Source of the DNA: CF-39 sp035651155
Lineage (GTDB): Bacteria; Chloroflexota; Limnocylindria; P2-11E
DNA length: 64,000 nucleotides
Assembly: GCA_035651155.1 (NCBI GenBank)
Contig: DASRGG010000023.1
Span: forward strand, 1-64,000
Reading direction: 5' to 3'
The notes under the pieces were generated by a model that worked only from the letters and a program-made list of their open reading frames with translations, was not told the DNA's origin and did not search any database. The translations under genes were made by a program, and so were the position numbers. Shown here in pieces: positions 8,185-16,987 of this stretch (position 1 is its first letter; the number at the start of each line of letters is the position of its first letter).

Positions 8185-9279
8185 ATGGGCCACATCGCAC
8201 GCACCGTGAACGACGCGTTCGACCGCGGCGAGCGCCTCCGGCTCCTCGGGTTCGGAGCGATCGTCGTGCTGCTGCACGCGGTCGGCTGGGGCCTCGTTCT
8301 CTCGCAGGGCGCGGCAGACCCGACCTTCGTGGGCCTGGGCGGGCTCGCGTACGCGTTCGGGCTGCGCCACGCGTTCGACGCCGATCACATCTCCGCGATC
8401 GACAACACCACGCGCAAGCTGCTGCAGCAGGGCAGGCGGCCCATCGGCGTCGGGTTCTTCTTCAGCCTCGGCCATTCGACCGTGGTCTTCCTCATCGCGC
8501 TCGCACTCGGATTCGCCGCGAAGTCCATCGTGGAGGGCATCGTCGGTGACGGCGGAGCCGAGGGCGGTCTCAAGAGCGTCGGCGCCACGATCGGGACGAC
8601 CGTGTCGGGCGTCTTCCTCATCCTCATCGGCATCCTCAACCTCATCATCTTCCTGGAGATCGTCCGCATCTTCCGCGACATGCGCCGCGGGAAGCACGAT
8701 CGTGACTCCCTCACGCACGAGCTGGTCGCGGGCGGCTTCATGACGAAGGCCTTCGGCCGGCTCTTCAAGTTCGTCACCGAGAGCTGGCACATGTACCCGA
8801 TCGGCTTCCTGTTCGGCCTCGGCTTCGACACCGCATCCGAGGTCGCCCTCCTCGCGATCTCCGCCGGTGCCGCCGCGCAGGGTCTGTCGTTCTACGCCGT
8901 CATCAGCCTTCCGATCACGTTCGCGGCCGGCATGTCGCTGATGGACACCGCGGACGGCGCCTTCATGTCGAAGGCGTACGGCTGGGCCTTCTCGAGTCCG
9001 ATCCGCAAGGTCTTCTACAACCTGACCATGACCGGCCTCTCGGTGTTCGTCGCGCTGTTCGTCGGCGTCGTCGAGCTCTCGCAGCTGCTCATCGACAAGC
9101 TCGGCCTCGAGGGTCAGCCGTGGGACACGATCGCGGGTCTGGACTTCGGCAGCCTCGGCTTCGTCATCGTCGGCGCGTTCGTCCTCACCTGGATCGCGTC
9201 GTTCGCGATCTTCCGCCTGCGTCGCGTCGAGGAGCGCTGGGAAGGCATGCTTCGGTCGGACGGCGCCGCCGGCACCTAG
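8185..9279 (+). CDS. NicO/HoxN-type nickel-cobalt transporter
   Basis: 364 residues, polytopic. The signature RHAFDADHISAIDN is present, with the metal-binding HAFDADH at residues 62-68 in the second helix. Other family motifs are seen: FSLGHSTVV, FGLGFDTASEVA and SLMDTADGAFM. These permeases import Ni(II) or Co(II) driven by the membrane potential. The ATG is preceded by GAGGG. Cobalt uptake would supply the B12-dependent ribonucleotide reductase encoded later in the window. Regulation by the divergent Fur protein is likely. Confidence 0.93.
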   Translation: MGHIARTVNDAFDRGERLRLLGFGAIVVLLHAVGWGLVLSQGAADPTFVGLGGLAYAFGLRHAFDADHISAIDNTTRKLLQQGRRPIGVGFFFSLGHSTVVFLIALALGFAAKSIVEGIVGDGGAEGGLKSVGATIGTTVSGVFLILIGILNLIIFLEIVRIFRDMRRGKHDRDSLTHELVAGGFMTKAFGRLFKFVTESWHMYPIGFLFGLGFDTASEVALLAISAGAAAQGLSFYAVISLPITFAAGMSLMDTADGAFMSKAYGWAFSSPIRKVFYNLTMTGLSVFVALFVGVVELSQLLIDKLGLEGQPWDTIAGLDFGSLGFVIVGAFVLTWIASFAIFRLRRVEERWEGMLRSDGAAGT

Positions 9280-9328
9280 AGCGCATGAACGAGACAGCCG
9301 CACCACCGGTGGTCTCCTCGGCCACTAG

Positions 9329-9343
9329 TGATACTGTGTCTCA
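9329..9343. promoter_or_regulatory. Candidate Fur/Zur box overlapping promoter
   Basis: TGATACTGTGTCTCA is a 15-bp imperfect palindrome (TGATAC/GTCTCA, one mismatch), the size and TGA...TCA ends expected of Fur-family 7-1-7 sites. It ends three bases before the ATG of the regulator and overlaps a TACTGT -10-like hexamer, which would give direct autorepression of a nearly leaderless transcript. Confidence 0.5.
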
Positions 9344-9346
9344 ACA

Positions 9347-9778
9347 ATGGCCGGAGAACGGGCGAACGCGATCCTGCGTGAGCTGGGCGTCGACGGTCGG
9401 CGCCGGACCACCTCGCGTGCGCAGGTGATCGCGGCGGCGCTGCGCCGCGCGCAGCCGTTCACCGCGCAGGACATCGTGCGCGATCTCGCGCGCCGCGGCG
9501 TCGGACGGGCGACGGTGTTCCGCACTCTCGATCTGCTCGTGAGCCTGGGCGTGCTCTCCCGTATTCACGGCATCGAGCAGGGGGCGCGATGCGCTCGCTA
9601 CACCGCGTGCGCTCCGACACACCACCACCACCTCGTCTGCCGTGGCTGCGGTCGGGTGGAGGAGATCCGTGCCTCGGGGCTCGAGGACCGCATCGACGGA
9701 CTCGCGCGCGAACGCGGGTTCGAACCGCTCGGACACGGGCTCGAGGTGCAGGGGCTCTGCGCCGCGTGTCGCAGGTGA
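9347..9778 (+). CDS. Fur-family regulator, probably Zur
   Basis: 143 residues. The winged helix (VGRATVFRTLDLL) is followed by the metal domain with CRGCG and CAAC zinc pairs and the histidine run THHHHLVC. Its stop overlaps the start of a ZIP-family transporter (GTGA), so the two are co-translated; this makes zinc the most likely effector. A palindrome directly upstream of the ATG suggests autoregulation. It is distinct from the Fur protein encoded 1.3 kb upstream. Confidence 0.86.
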   Translation: MAGERANAILRELGVDGRRRTTSRAQVIAAALRRAQPFTAQDIVRDLARRGVGRATVFRTLDLLVSLGVLSRIHGIEQGARCARYTACAPTHHHHLVCRGCGRVEEIRASGLEDRIDGLARERGFEPLGHGLEVQGLCAACRR

Positions 9779-10506
9779 ACACGCAGTACCTCGTCGGCCT
9801 CATCGCCGTCACGACCTTCGCGTCGACGCTGATCGGCGGCGCCGTCGCGCTGCGCGCGACGACGCACGTCGGCATGATCATCGCGCTCGGCGCCGGCGTG
9901 CGCATCGGAGCCGCCTTCTTCGACCTCGCCCCGGAATCCGCGCGCGAGCTCGAATCGCTCGACAGCGCGATGCTCTGGGCGGGCGTCGGGTTCCTCGCCT
10001 TCTACATCCTCGAGCGCCTCACGCTCCTGCACGTCGGACACGAGCACGGACAGGTGCTCGATCGGCACGAGCACGTCGGGGTCCTCGGTGCGGGCGGCAT
10101 GTCGGTGCACAGCCTGCTCGACGGCGTCGCCATCGGCGCGGCCTTTCACGCCGGCACCGAGATCGGCGTCCTCGTCGCGGTCGTGGTCGTGCTGCACGAT
10201 TTCTCCGATGGCATCGGGACGGTCAGCGTGCTCATCGCCAATGCCGCGAGCCGGCGCACCGCGATCCGCTGGCTCGTCGTGGATGCGGCGGCGCCGATGC
10301 TCGGCGCCCTTCTAACGTTCGCGCTCACCATCGAAGGGCCCGTGCTCGGTGCGCTGCTCGGGATCTTCGTCGGGTTCTTCCTGTATGTCGGGGGAGCCGA
10401 GCTGCTGCCCGAGGCGCACCGGAAGGAGCGGTCGGGCTGGGTCATGATCGCGACGATCTTCGGAGCGATGTTCATCTATGGGGCGACGCGTCTCGTTCAG
10501 ATCTAG
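9775..10506 (+). CDS. ZIP-family metal transporter
   Basis: 243 residues, about eight TM helices. The ZIP core motifs are HSLLDGVAIGAAF and VVLHDFSDGIGTVSV, the two metal-binding helices in which bacterial ZIPs carry H-N/S-x-x-D/E-G and H-x-x-x-D/E-G. A histidine-rich loop (HVGHEHGQVLDRHEH) precedes them and could sense or collect metal. The start is a GTG overlapping the Zur stop. It should move Zn(II) or a similar divalent ion; direction is not certain from sequence. Confidence 0.85.
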   Translation: MNTQYLVGLIAVTTFASTLIGGAVALRATTHVGMIIALGAGVRIGAAFFDLAPESARELESLDSAMLWAGVGFLAFYILERLTLLHVGHEHGQVLDRHEHVGVLGAGGMSVHSLLDGVAIGAAFHAGTEIGVLVAVVVVLHDFSDGIGTVSVLIANAASRRTAIRWLVVDAAAPMLGALLTFALTIEGPVLGALLGIFVGFFLYVGGAELLPEAHRKERSGWVMIATIFGAMFIYGATRLVQI

Positions 10507-10969
10507 CGCGCTCCTGCTCGCGTCCGCGGTCGCCCTCACGACCGCGTCCTGCGGCCCGCCGGCGGCACCGGCTCGCAGCGTCGATCCGAACGCCGACGTC
10601 GTCGTGCCGTACAGCGTCGCGGGCGGCGGCGTGGTGCGCCTCACCGTCCGGCCGCGCTACCTGGTGGGCCAGCCCATCACCCTGACCATCGACTACATCG
10701 CCGGATCGCGGCCGATCCGCGGTCCGCTCTCCGGACGCGTGCTCGCGAGCGGTCTCGAGGGCGAGAAGGTCGTTCGCACGTTCGCGCCCGCGGCGCTCGA
10801 CGCGGTCGACATCGCGCCGGGCCAGACGGGCCATAGCGCCGTCACCTGGGATGGCAGGGACGACGCCGGCGTTCCGTTGCCCGCGGATACGTACAGCCTC
10901 GCGCTGGACTTCGTCATCGGCGAGGAGCCGGCGCGGTTCGGGAGCGTGATACAGATCGCGCGGCCGTGA
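10478..10969 (+). CDS. Lipoprotein with FlgD-like Ig fold
   Basis: 163 residues, overlapping the ZIP gene by 29 bp. The lipobox ALTTASC gives a membrane-anchored exported protein. The C-terminal half contains VTWDGRDDAGVPLPADTY, a signature of FlgD-type Ig-like domains found in secreted and assembly proteins. No catalytic motif is visible. The overlap with the transporter and the coupled start of the next gene place it in the metal-transport operon, possibly as an extracellular accessory. Confidence 0.7.
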   Translation: MGRRVSFRSSALLLASAVALTTASCGPPAAPARSVDPNADVVVPYSVAGGGVVRLTVRPRYLVGQPITLTIDYIAGSRPIRGPLSGRVLASGLEGEKVVRTFAPAALDAVDIAPGQTGHSAVTWDGRDDAGVPLPADTYSLALDFVIGEEPARFGSVIQIARP

Positions 10970-11010
10970 GGCACCCGCACGCTCGCGCGGGCTGGTACGT
11001 TGTCGTCCTC

Positions 11011-12114
11011 GTGACGGTCAAGCGTCTCGCGCTCGCCCTCCTCGTCGTGCTCACCGCCGCATGCGGGCCACTCGTCGAAGGCGGCCGGCCGGATATCGTC
11101 GCCGCGCACGTGACCGAGGTGCTCGAGAACGGCAACCGGGCGCCCGCGGGCAGCGGGATGCCGCAGCCATTCCAGCGCGTGAAGGTGCAGCTCGACGAGA
11201 GCCTGTATCGCGGCGAGATCGTGGACCTCGAGTGGGGCGGACGGCGCGCGCTGGACGCGAACGGCTTCCTTCGTCCGGGCGACCGCGTGCTGCTCAGCGT
11301 GACGCGCGACGGGAACGAGCGGACGTACGCGATCCTCGAGATCGTCCGGCTGCCCGCCCTCATCCCGGTTGCCGCGCTCCTCGTCGTCGCGCTCCTCGTG
11401 GTCGCGCGCCTGAAGGGTCTCGCGGCTCTCGCCGGCCTCGCGGCGAGCGTCTCGGTGTTCCTGCTCGCGATCGTGCCCGCGCTCCAGCGCGGCGACGATC
11501 CGCTCCTCGCGACGCTCGTCGGCGCGATGGGCGTCATCGCGGTGTCCGTCTTCGCCGTGCACGGCCTCAACCGCAAGAGCCTGGCGGCGCTCTGCGGGAC
11601 GATGACCGGGCTCGGCGTCGTGACCGGGGCGGGAGCGCTCGCGCTCGCGACCGCTCGCATGACCGGTCTCGGCAGCGAAGACCAGATCTTCCTCGCGGTC
11701 GGCACGGACGGCCGCATCGACATGCCCCGCCTCGCGCTCGCCGCGATCATGGTCGGCTCGCTCGGGGCGATCGTCGACATGGCCGTCGGGCAGGCCTCGG
11801 CCGCGATGGAGCTGGCGTCGGTGGACGAGACGCTGCGCGGGCGCCGGCTGTACGCCTCCGCGCTGAACGTCGGTCGCGATCACGTGGGCTCGCTCGTGAA
11901 CACGCTCGCGCTCGCGTATTTCGGCGGCGCGCTCCCGCTGGTGCTGCTGCTGTCCCTCGGCTACCAGCCGATCGCGATCTCGGTGAACAGCGAGGAGATC
12001 GTCGAGTCGCTCATCGCGATCATGGCCGCGAGCCTCGGCCTGGTCCTGTGCGTCCCGGTCACGACGCTGATCGCGGTGCTGTTCGCTGGGCGTCCGGTGC
12101 CGGCGCGGGACTAG
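11011..12114 (+). CDS. YibE/F-family membrane protein
   Basis: 367 residues from a GTG that gives a clean lipoprotein-type signal (LALLVVLTAAC). A GTG 15 codons upstream that overlaps the previous stop is possible but spoils the signal. A TACGTT hexamer lies nine bases before the chosen GTG. An extracellular beta segment is followed by seven or so helices with the YibE/F pattern (KGLAALAGLAASVSVFLL; MVGSLGAIVDMAVGQASAA). The family is widespread and of unknown transport function. Its 3' end overlaps a convergent gene by 56 bp. Confidence 0.8.
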   Translation: MTVKRLALALLVVLTAACGPLVEGGRPDIVAAHVTEVLENGNRAPAGSGMPQPFQRVKVQLDESLYRGEIVDLEWGGRRALDANGFLRPGDRVLLSVTRDGNERTYAILEIVRLPALIPVAALLVVALLVVARLKGLAALAGLAASVSVFLLAIVPALQRGDDPLLATLVGAMGVIAVSVFAVHGLNRKSLAALCGTMTGLGVVTGAGALALATARMTGLGSEDQIFLAVGTDGRIDMPRLALAAIMVGSLGAIVDMAVGQASAAMELASVDETLRGRRLYASALNVGRDHVGSLVNTLALAYFGGALPLVLLLSLGYQPIAISVNSEEIVESLIAIMAASLGLVLCVPVTTLIAVLFAGRPVPARD

Positions 12115-13777
12115 GAAGCGGCCCGTCCGCGAGCTCGTCGTCTCCGACCAGCGCGAAGAGGGGCGCCGCCGCGAAGTAGTTCGGCAGCGAGCGCCAGGCG
12201 AGATAGAGCGGAAGGAACGGCCAGACCAGTGGGGCGCCCGCGAGATGCCGCGGTCGCCGCCAGAGCAGCGCGAGGAGCCCGACGAGCGCCGCCACCGACA
12301 GCGCCGTGTAGACGAGCCGATCCGGCTGCGGGAAGATGCCCGCGGCGCCGTACCGCATGAGGCCCACGCCGTCGGAGACGAGCGGCGCGAAGATGGGCGC
12401 GAGCATGCCGCCGACGGCGCGCTCGGGCGCTCCGACGATGAACGGCGCGTTCACCGCGAGCGCGACGGCGGTCGCGATCGCCGCGCGGCGGACCGCCTCA
12501 CGGCCGCCCTCGCGCTGCGCGATGGCCAGAAGGAAGAACGGCGTCACGAACCACGCCGGCTGGCGATCGGCGAGCGCGAGTCCGAAGAAGATCGACGATG
12601 CCCAGCGGTGCGAGCGCACGAGCCAGGCGACGAGCACGCCGAGCGCCCACGACGGATCGATGCCCGCGAGGATCCATTGCGTCGTGACGATCTCATTGCC
12701 GACGAGGGTGGCGAGCGCGATCGACCGCCACGCCGGCCGCAGCTGGCGTACGGCGATCACCCCGATGAGGACGACCTCTCCGAGGTAGATCCAGCGGATG
12801 TCGTCCAGCCCCAGCCACACGAACGGGGCGACCACCAGGAACGAGAGCGCGGGGTAGCTGTACGTGTGGATGACGCTGCCATCGAGCAGGTGCGTGGCGA
12901 GCTCCGGGTCGAGAGCGAAGCGCGCGAGCGCGTCGGGAAGGCCGAACGTCGCGTAGGGATCCTGGCCCGCGAGGAAGAGCTCGGCCGCGCGGTGCACCGC
13001 CGCGACGACGTCGACGTGGTACGGCGTGCCGAGGATGTACGCGACTCCGGTGAAGCTGAACGCGGTGAGCGCGATCGCGGTGGCCAGCAGCTCACGCCTC
13101 GCTGGGCGCATGCGGTCGTACGCGAGCGCAGGCAGCGCGACCGCCGCCACGAGCGCGAGCAGCTGGCCCGGGTCGAGGCCGACGTTCACGACGACGAGGC
13201 CGCGGTCGATCGTCGCGGACACGACCGCGATGGCGAGGATGCCGTAGCCCGCGCGGCGGAGCCGCTCGGACGGGTGCGTGCGTCGCGGGTCCGCGATCGC
13301 GACGACCGTGAACGCGAGGACCGCGACCGACGCCACGCGGAGGATCGCGGGGACCTCGTCCAACGCCTCGGTGGGTCCGAAGAGCCACAGCGCGGGCGTC
13401 CACAAGGCGAACGTGCCGACCATGAGCGGCCGGAGGTGCGGCGCGCTCACGAGCACCCCGCCCAGCGCGAACAGGACGTAGGCGATCATGCCGACGAGGC
13501 TCGCTGCGAGCTCCCCCGCGGCCAGGAGGTACACGACCGCCATCGCGGCGAGCGCCAGCCAGGTCGCTCCGGGCGTCGGCCGTCGCAGGGTGGCGATGAG
13601 CAGCAACGCGAGGAAGAGCCCGAAGCCGACGGCGACGGGGACGTCGTGCGGCGCACCGGCGAGCGCGCGCCGGTCGATGGCCGCGCTGACGATCCCCGTG
13701 GCCGCGAGCGTCAGACCGACCCGGACGACGATCCCGCGGCGCGGTTCCGTCCTGCGGTCCGTCGATCGCGCTTCCAA
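12059..13777 (-). CDS. Polytopic membrane protein, GT87/mannosyltransferase-like
   Basis: 572 residues with about 13-15 helices. The C-terminal half has features of polyprenyl-phosphate-sugar-dependent glycosyltransferases: a loop after the first helices (LAGQDPYATFGLPDALARF), ILAGIDPSWALGVLVAWL, and FFGLALADRQPAWFVTPFF. No soluble domain is present. It probably adds a sugar to an extracellular acceptor. Substrate is unknown. It stands alone on the minus strand. Confidence 0.65.
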   Translation of the reverse strand: MEARSTDRRTEPRRGIVVRVGLTLAATGIVSAAIDRRALAGAPHDVPVAVGFGLFLALLLIATLRRPTPGATWLALAAMAVVYLLAAGELAASLVGMIAYVLFALGGVLVSAPHLRPLMVGTFALWTPALWLFGPTEALDEVPAILRVASVAVLAFTVVAIADPRRTHPSERLRRAGYGILAIAVVSATIDRGLVVVNVGLDPGQLLALVAAVALPALAYDRMRPARRELLATAIALTAFSFTGVAYILGTPYHVDVVAAVHRAAELFLAGQDPYATFGLPDALARFALDPELATHLLDGSVIHTYSYPALSFLVVAPFVWLGLDDIRWIYLGEVVLIGVIAVRQLRPAWRSIALATLVGNEIVTTQWILAGIDPSWALGVLVAWLVRSHRWASSIFFGLALADRQPAWFVTPFFLLAIAQREGGREAVRRAAIATAVALAVNAPFIVGAPERAVGGMLAPIFAPLVSDGVGLMRYGAAGIFPQPDRLVYTALSVAALVGLLALLWRRPRHLAGAPLVWPFLPLYLAWRSLPNYFAAAPLFALVGDDELADGPLPSPAPAPDAQRTAPRSAS

Positions 13778-13847
13778 CGAGCGCAGGGTACCCGCGCGGC
13801 TACACTTGATGCTCGCGAGCCCCCCTCTTCGGAAGGAGCCCCCACCG

Positions 13848-14903
13848 TTGGCTGTTCAGATCACTCCCGACATGACCGTCGCATCTGTCGTCGAGCGCTG
13901 GCCCGAGGCCGCGCGGCTCTTCGCCCGCTACGGCCTGTCGTGCGCGTCGTGCGCGATCAGCAAGAGCGAGACGATCGCGCAGGCCGCGGCCGGCCACGGC
14001 GCGGGCCGCGTGAAGATGGACGAGCTCATGGGCGACCTGAACCGGTACGCCGAGACCGGCGCGCTCCCGGAAGGCCTGCCTGCGGCCGGAGCCGCGCCCA
14101 GTCTTAGTGGCAAGGGCGTGCCACGCGGGATGGCCGAGCAGAAGGGCATCAAGCACGTCATCGCGGTCATGTCGGGCAAGGGCGGCGTGGGAAAGTCCCT
14201 CGTCGCGGGCATCCTCGCCGTGGGCCTGACGCGCCGCGGATTCCGCGTCGGCGTCATGGACGGCGACATCACCGGACCGTCGATCCCGCGGATGTTCGGC
14301 GTGAAGGAGAAGCCCGTCTCGCCCGACGGCAAGATGCTCCGACCGCCGCGCTCGCGCGGCGGCATCCCGATCATGTCGATGAACCTCATCCTCCCGAGCG
14401 AGGAGGAGGCGGTCATCTGGCGCGGCCCGATGGTGGCCGGCGCGATCCGTCAGTTCTTCACCGACGTCCAGTGGGGCGAGCTCGACTATCTCATCGTCGA
14501 TCTTCCGCCGGGGACCAGCGACGCGCCGCTCACCGTGATGCAGGCGCTGCCCGTCGATGGCGTCATCCTTGTCACGACGCCTCAGGCGCTCGCCACGATG
14601 ATCGTGACGAAGGCGGTGAAGCTGGTGAAGCAGCTCGGCGGCGACATCCTCGGCGTCGTCGAGAACATGGCCTACGTGAGGATGCCGAGCGGCGACCGAT
14701 TCGAGGTGTTCGGACCGTCGCAGGGTCTGAAGCTCGTCATCGCCGCCAACGCGCCGCTCATCGCGAGCATCCCGATCGACCCCGAGATCGCGAAGGACGC
14801 GGACAGCGGTGACATCGAGTCGTACACGTCCTCCGAGATGGACGCACTCGTCGAGAACTTCGTGAAGGCCGCGCCGCTGAAGGAGCCCTCAGCCGCGCGC
14901 TGA
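13848..14903 (+). CDS. Mrp/NBP35-type ATPase with N-terminal DUF1858 redox domain
   Basis: 351 residues. The start is a TTG with GGAAGGAG nine bases upstream; an ATG 13 codons earlier lacks a ribosome site. Residues 1-65 form a DUF1858 domain with CASC at 32-35. The MRP/NBP35 domain follows: Walker A GKGGVGKS at 110-117, the deviant second lysine of the family, DGDITGPSIPRM, and DLPPGTSDAPLTV. Mrp proteins carry or transfer Fe-S clusters. Where most Mrp proteins have a CPxC cluster ligand after VENMAY, this one has MPSGDRF, so the usual scaffold cysteines are missing and the N-terminal CASC pair may substitute. Confidence 0.9.
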   Translation: MAVQITPDMTVASVVERWPEAARLFARYGLSCASCAISKSETIAQAAAGHGAGRVKMDELMGDLNRYAETGALPEGLPAAGAAPSLSGKGVPRGMAEQKGIKHVIAVMSGKGGVGKSLVAGILAVGLTRRGFRVGVMDGDITGPSIPRMFGVKEKPVSPDGKMLRPPRSRGGIPIMSMNLILPSEEEAVIWRGPMVAGAIRQFFTDVQWGELDYLIVDLPPGTSDAPLTVMQALPVDGVILVTTPQALATMIVTKAVKLVKQLGGDILGVVENMAYVRMPSGDRFEVFGPSQGLKLVIAANAPLIASIPIDPEIAKDADSGDIESYTSSEMDALVENFVKAAPLKEPSAAR

Positions 14904-15059
14904 AGCCGCTGTGACCTGAGCGGAGCCCAGCTCCCGGCGCCGACCGCGGGGAGCGACGTCGCGCGAGTCCACGCCTCGGATCTGCGCGGGCAGTGCCAGC
15001 ACGATCGCACCTCCGGCAGCCCTCGGACGCGCGACGACAGCGGTCGGCATACTCGCGCG

Positions 15060-16301
15060 ATGCTCTCCCGCGCGCGCACACACTCCGGCGCGCTCTTCCT
15101 GCTCGTCGCGACGAGCGTGGCGAACGTCCTCGCGTACGGCTACCAGGTGGTGCAGGCGCGGCTGCTGAAGCCGGAGGACTACGCCGCGCTCACGGCGCTC
15201 TTCGGCATCCTCATCCTCGAATCGGTCTCGAGCCAGGTCATCCAGTCCGCCACCGCCACGCTGACCGCGCGCTATCGCGCGCGCGACGAGCAGGATGCGC
15301 TGCACGCGTTCGTGAGGCGCTGGTCCGTCCGCATCGGCGGCGGCGCGGCGGCGCTCGGCGCCATCGTGGTGCTGCTCTCGCCCATCGTCTCGAGCGCGCT
15401 CTCCCTGCCGCCGATCTCCGTCGCGCTCGTCGGCGTGGCGTTGTTCTTCGCGCTCGTCTTCACCTTCGTCCTCGGCCTGCTGCAGGGCCTCGCGCGGTTC
15501 GTGTGGATGGGGAGCGCGCTCATCGCGCAGGCCGGGAGCCGGCTGCTCATCGGCGTCGGCCTCGTCCTCCTCGGCCTGGGCGTCGACGGCGCGTTCGCCG
15601 GCGCGGCGGCCGCCGTGGTGGTGAGCCTGGTCGTCGCGGCCGTCCCCGTGCTCGCTCTCCTGCGGGCGGCGCGTCGGACGACCGCCGTCGTCGAGCTCGG
15701 CTCGGCGGAGACACGCTTCTTCGCGCTCTCCGCGGTCGTCCTGCTGGCCTACGCGGCGCTCACGAACGTCGACGCGGTGCTCGCGCGCTCCCTGCTCGCC
15801 CCGGATCAAGCCGGCGCGTACGCGGGCGCGATCACGATGGGCAAGATCGTCCTCTTCGCGCCCATCGCCGTCGGATTCATCCTCCTCGAGCGCACGGCGA
15901 GCGCGCACGCGCGCGGTGAGGACACCGATCGCATGCTCTTCCTCGCGCTCGGGTTCGTGCTCGTGACGAGCGGGATCGTGGCCGTCGCGTATGTCGCGCT
16001 TCCGGGGCTGCTGGTGCCGATCGTGGTGGGATCGCAGTACCCGGAGACGGCGAAGGTCGTGGGCCTGTACGGTCTCGCGGCGCTCGCGAACGCGCTCCTC
16101 AACCTGTGGATCGCGTACTTCATCGGACGCGGGGAGATGCGCGTCGGTCTGGTCCTGGCGCTTGCGGTCGCGGCGGAGCTGATGCTGCTCTTCACCACGG
16201 TCAGCGACGCGGTGTCGATGGCGCGCGTCGTCCTGGCGGTGGCACTCGCGACGCAAGCTGCCGCGATCGTGAGCTACGTGCTGGTGCGGCGCGCGCGTTA
16301 G
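15060..16301 (+). CDS. Polysaccharide flippase (MOP/Wzx-like)
   Basis: 413 residues with about 12 helices. The N-terminus (LVATSVANVLAYGYQVVQAR) and LKPEDYAALTAL match polysaccharide biosynthesis proteins of the MATE/MOP superfamily, which flip lipid-linked oligosaccharides. A CATACT hexamer six bases before the ATG suggests a leaderless transcript. The glycan genes it might serve lie 12 kb downstream and at 12059-13777. Confidence 0.8.
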   Translation: MLSRARTHSGALFLLVATSVANVLAYGYQVVQARLLKPEDYAALTALFGILILESVSSQVIQSATATLTARYRARDEQDALHAFVRRWSVRIGGGAAALGAIVVLLSPIVSSALSLPPISVALVGVALFFALVFTFVLGLLQGLARFVWMGSALIAQAGSRLLIGVGLVLLGLGVDGAFAGAAAAVVVSLVVAAVPVLALLRAARRTTAVVELGSAETRFFALSAVVLLAYAALTNVDAVLARSLLAPDQAGAYAGAITMGKIVLFAPIAVGFILLERTASAHARGEDTDRMLFLALGFVLVTSGIVAVAYVALPGLLVPIVVGSQYPETAKVVGLYGLAALANALLNLWIAYFIGRGEMRVGLVLALAVAAELMLLFTTVSDAVSMARVVLAVALATQAAAIVSYVLVRRAR

Positions 16302-16308
16302 CCGCGTG

Positions 16309-16962
16309 TCAGGCGAAGGGCGTCTCCACCAGACCGTTGCGCACCGCGTAGATCGCGGCCTGCGTGCGGTCCGAGACGTTGAGCTTCTCGAGGATCGCGG
16401 CGACGTGGCTCTTCACGGTCTCCGGCGAAAGCACGAGCTTCTCGGCGATCTCTCGGTTCGAGAGCCCTTCGGCGACGAGCGCAAGGATCTCGCGCTCGCG
16501 CTTGGTCAGGTTCTTCGCCGTCGGGCTCGGCCCGCCAGCGCCGCTCGGCTTCATCTCGCTCAACATGCCCTTCAGCATCTGCGACTCGATGAATGCCCCG
16601 CCGGTCGCGACCTGCCGGATCGCGTCGAGCAGCTCATCCTTCGACACGTCCTTCAGGAGGTAGCCGGCAGCACCGGCGCGCACGGCGTCGCGGAGATACA
16701 CGGGGTTGTCGTGCATGGTCAGCATCACGACGGCGGTGCGCGGCCGCTCCTCTTTGATCTTTCGCGTGGCCTCGAGCCCGTCCATGTCCGGCATCTTCAC
16801 GTCCATGAGGACGACGTCCGGGAGCTCGCGCCGCGCCACCTCGAGCGCTTCGCGGCCGGTCCGCGCGACGCCGACCACGGACACGTCGCCGGCGCCTCCG
16901 AGCATCGCCGCGATCCCCTGACGGACGAGCTCGTGGTCGTCGACGAGCATCACTCGAGTCAT
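16309..16962 (-). CDS. NarL/FixJ-type response regulator
   Basis: 217 residues. The receiver has the acidic pair D8-D9, phosphoacceptor D54 (VVLMDVKMPD) and a conserved lysine in GYLLKDV. A LuxR-type helix-turn-helix follows (LTKREREILALVAEGLSNREIAEKL). It is an orphan here: no kinase is adjacent. It lies 25 bp downstream of a tail-anchored degenerate receiver on the same strand and is transcribed away from the receiver-collagen gene, so it is a candidate regulator of that locus. Confidence 0.93.
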   Translation of the reverse strand: MTRVMLVDDHELVRQGIAAMLGGAGDVSVVGVARTGREALEVARRELPDVVLMDVKMPDMDGLEATRKIKEERPRTAVVMLTMHDNPVYLRDAVRAGAAGYLLKDVSKDELLDAIRQVATGGAFIESQMLKGMLSEMKPSGAGGPSPTAKNLTKREREILALVAEGLSNREIAEKLVLSPETVKSHVAAILEKLNVSDRTQAAIYAVRNGLVETPFA

Positions 16963-16987
16963 CGACCGGATTCTAGGCGGCTCACGC

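Noticed and set aside
12245..14107. Plus-strand frame of 620 codons opposite the membrane glycosyltransferase
   Set aside because: Arg/Asp/Glu shadow of a hydrophobic protein on the minus strand.
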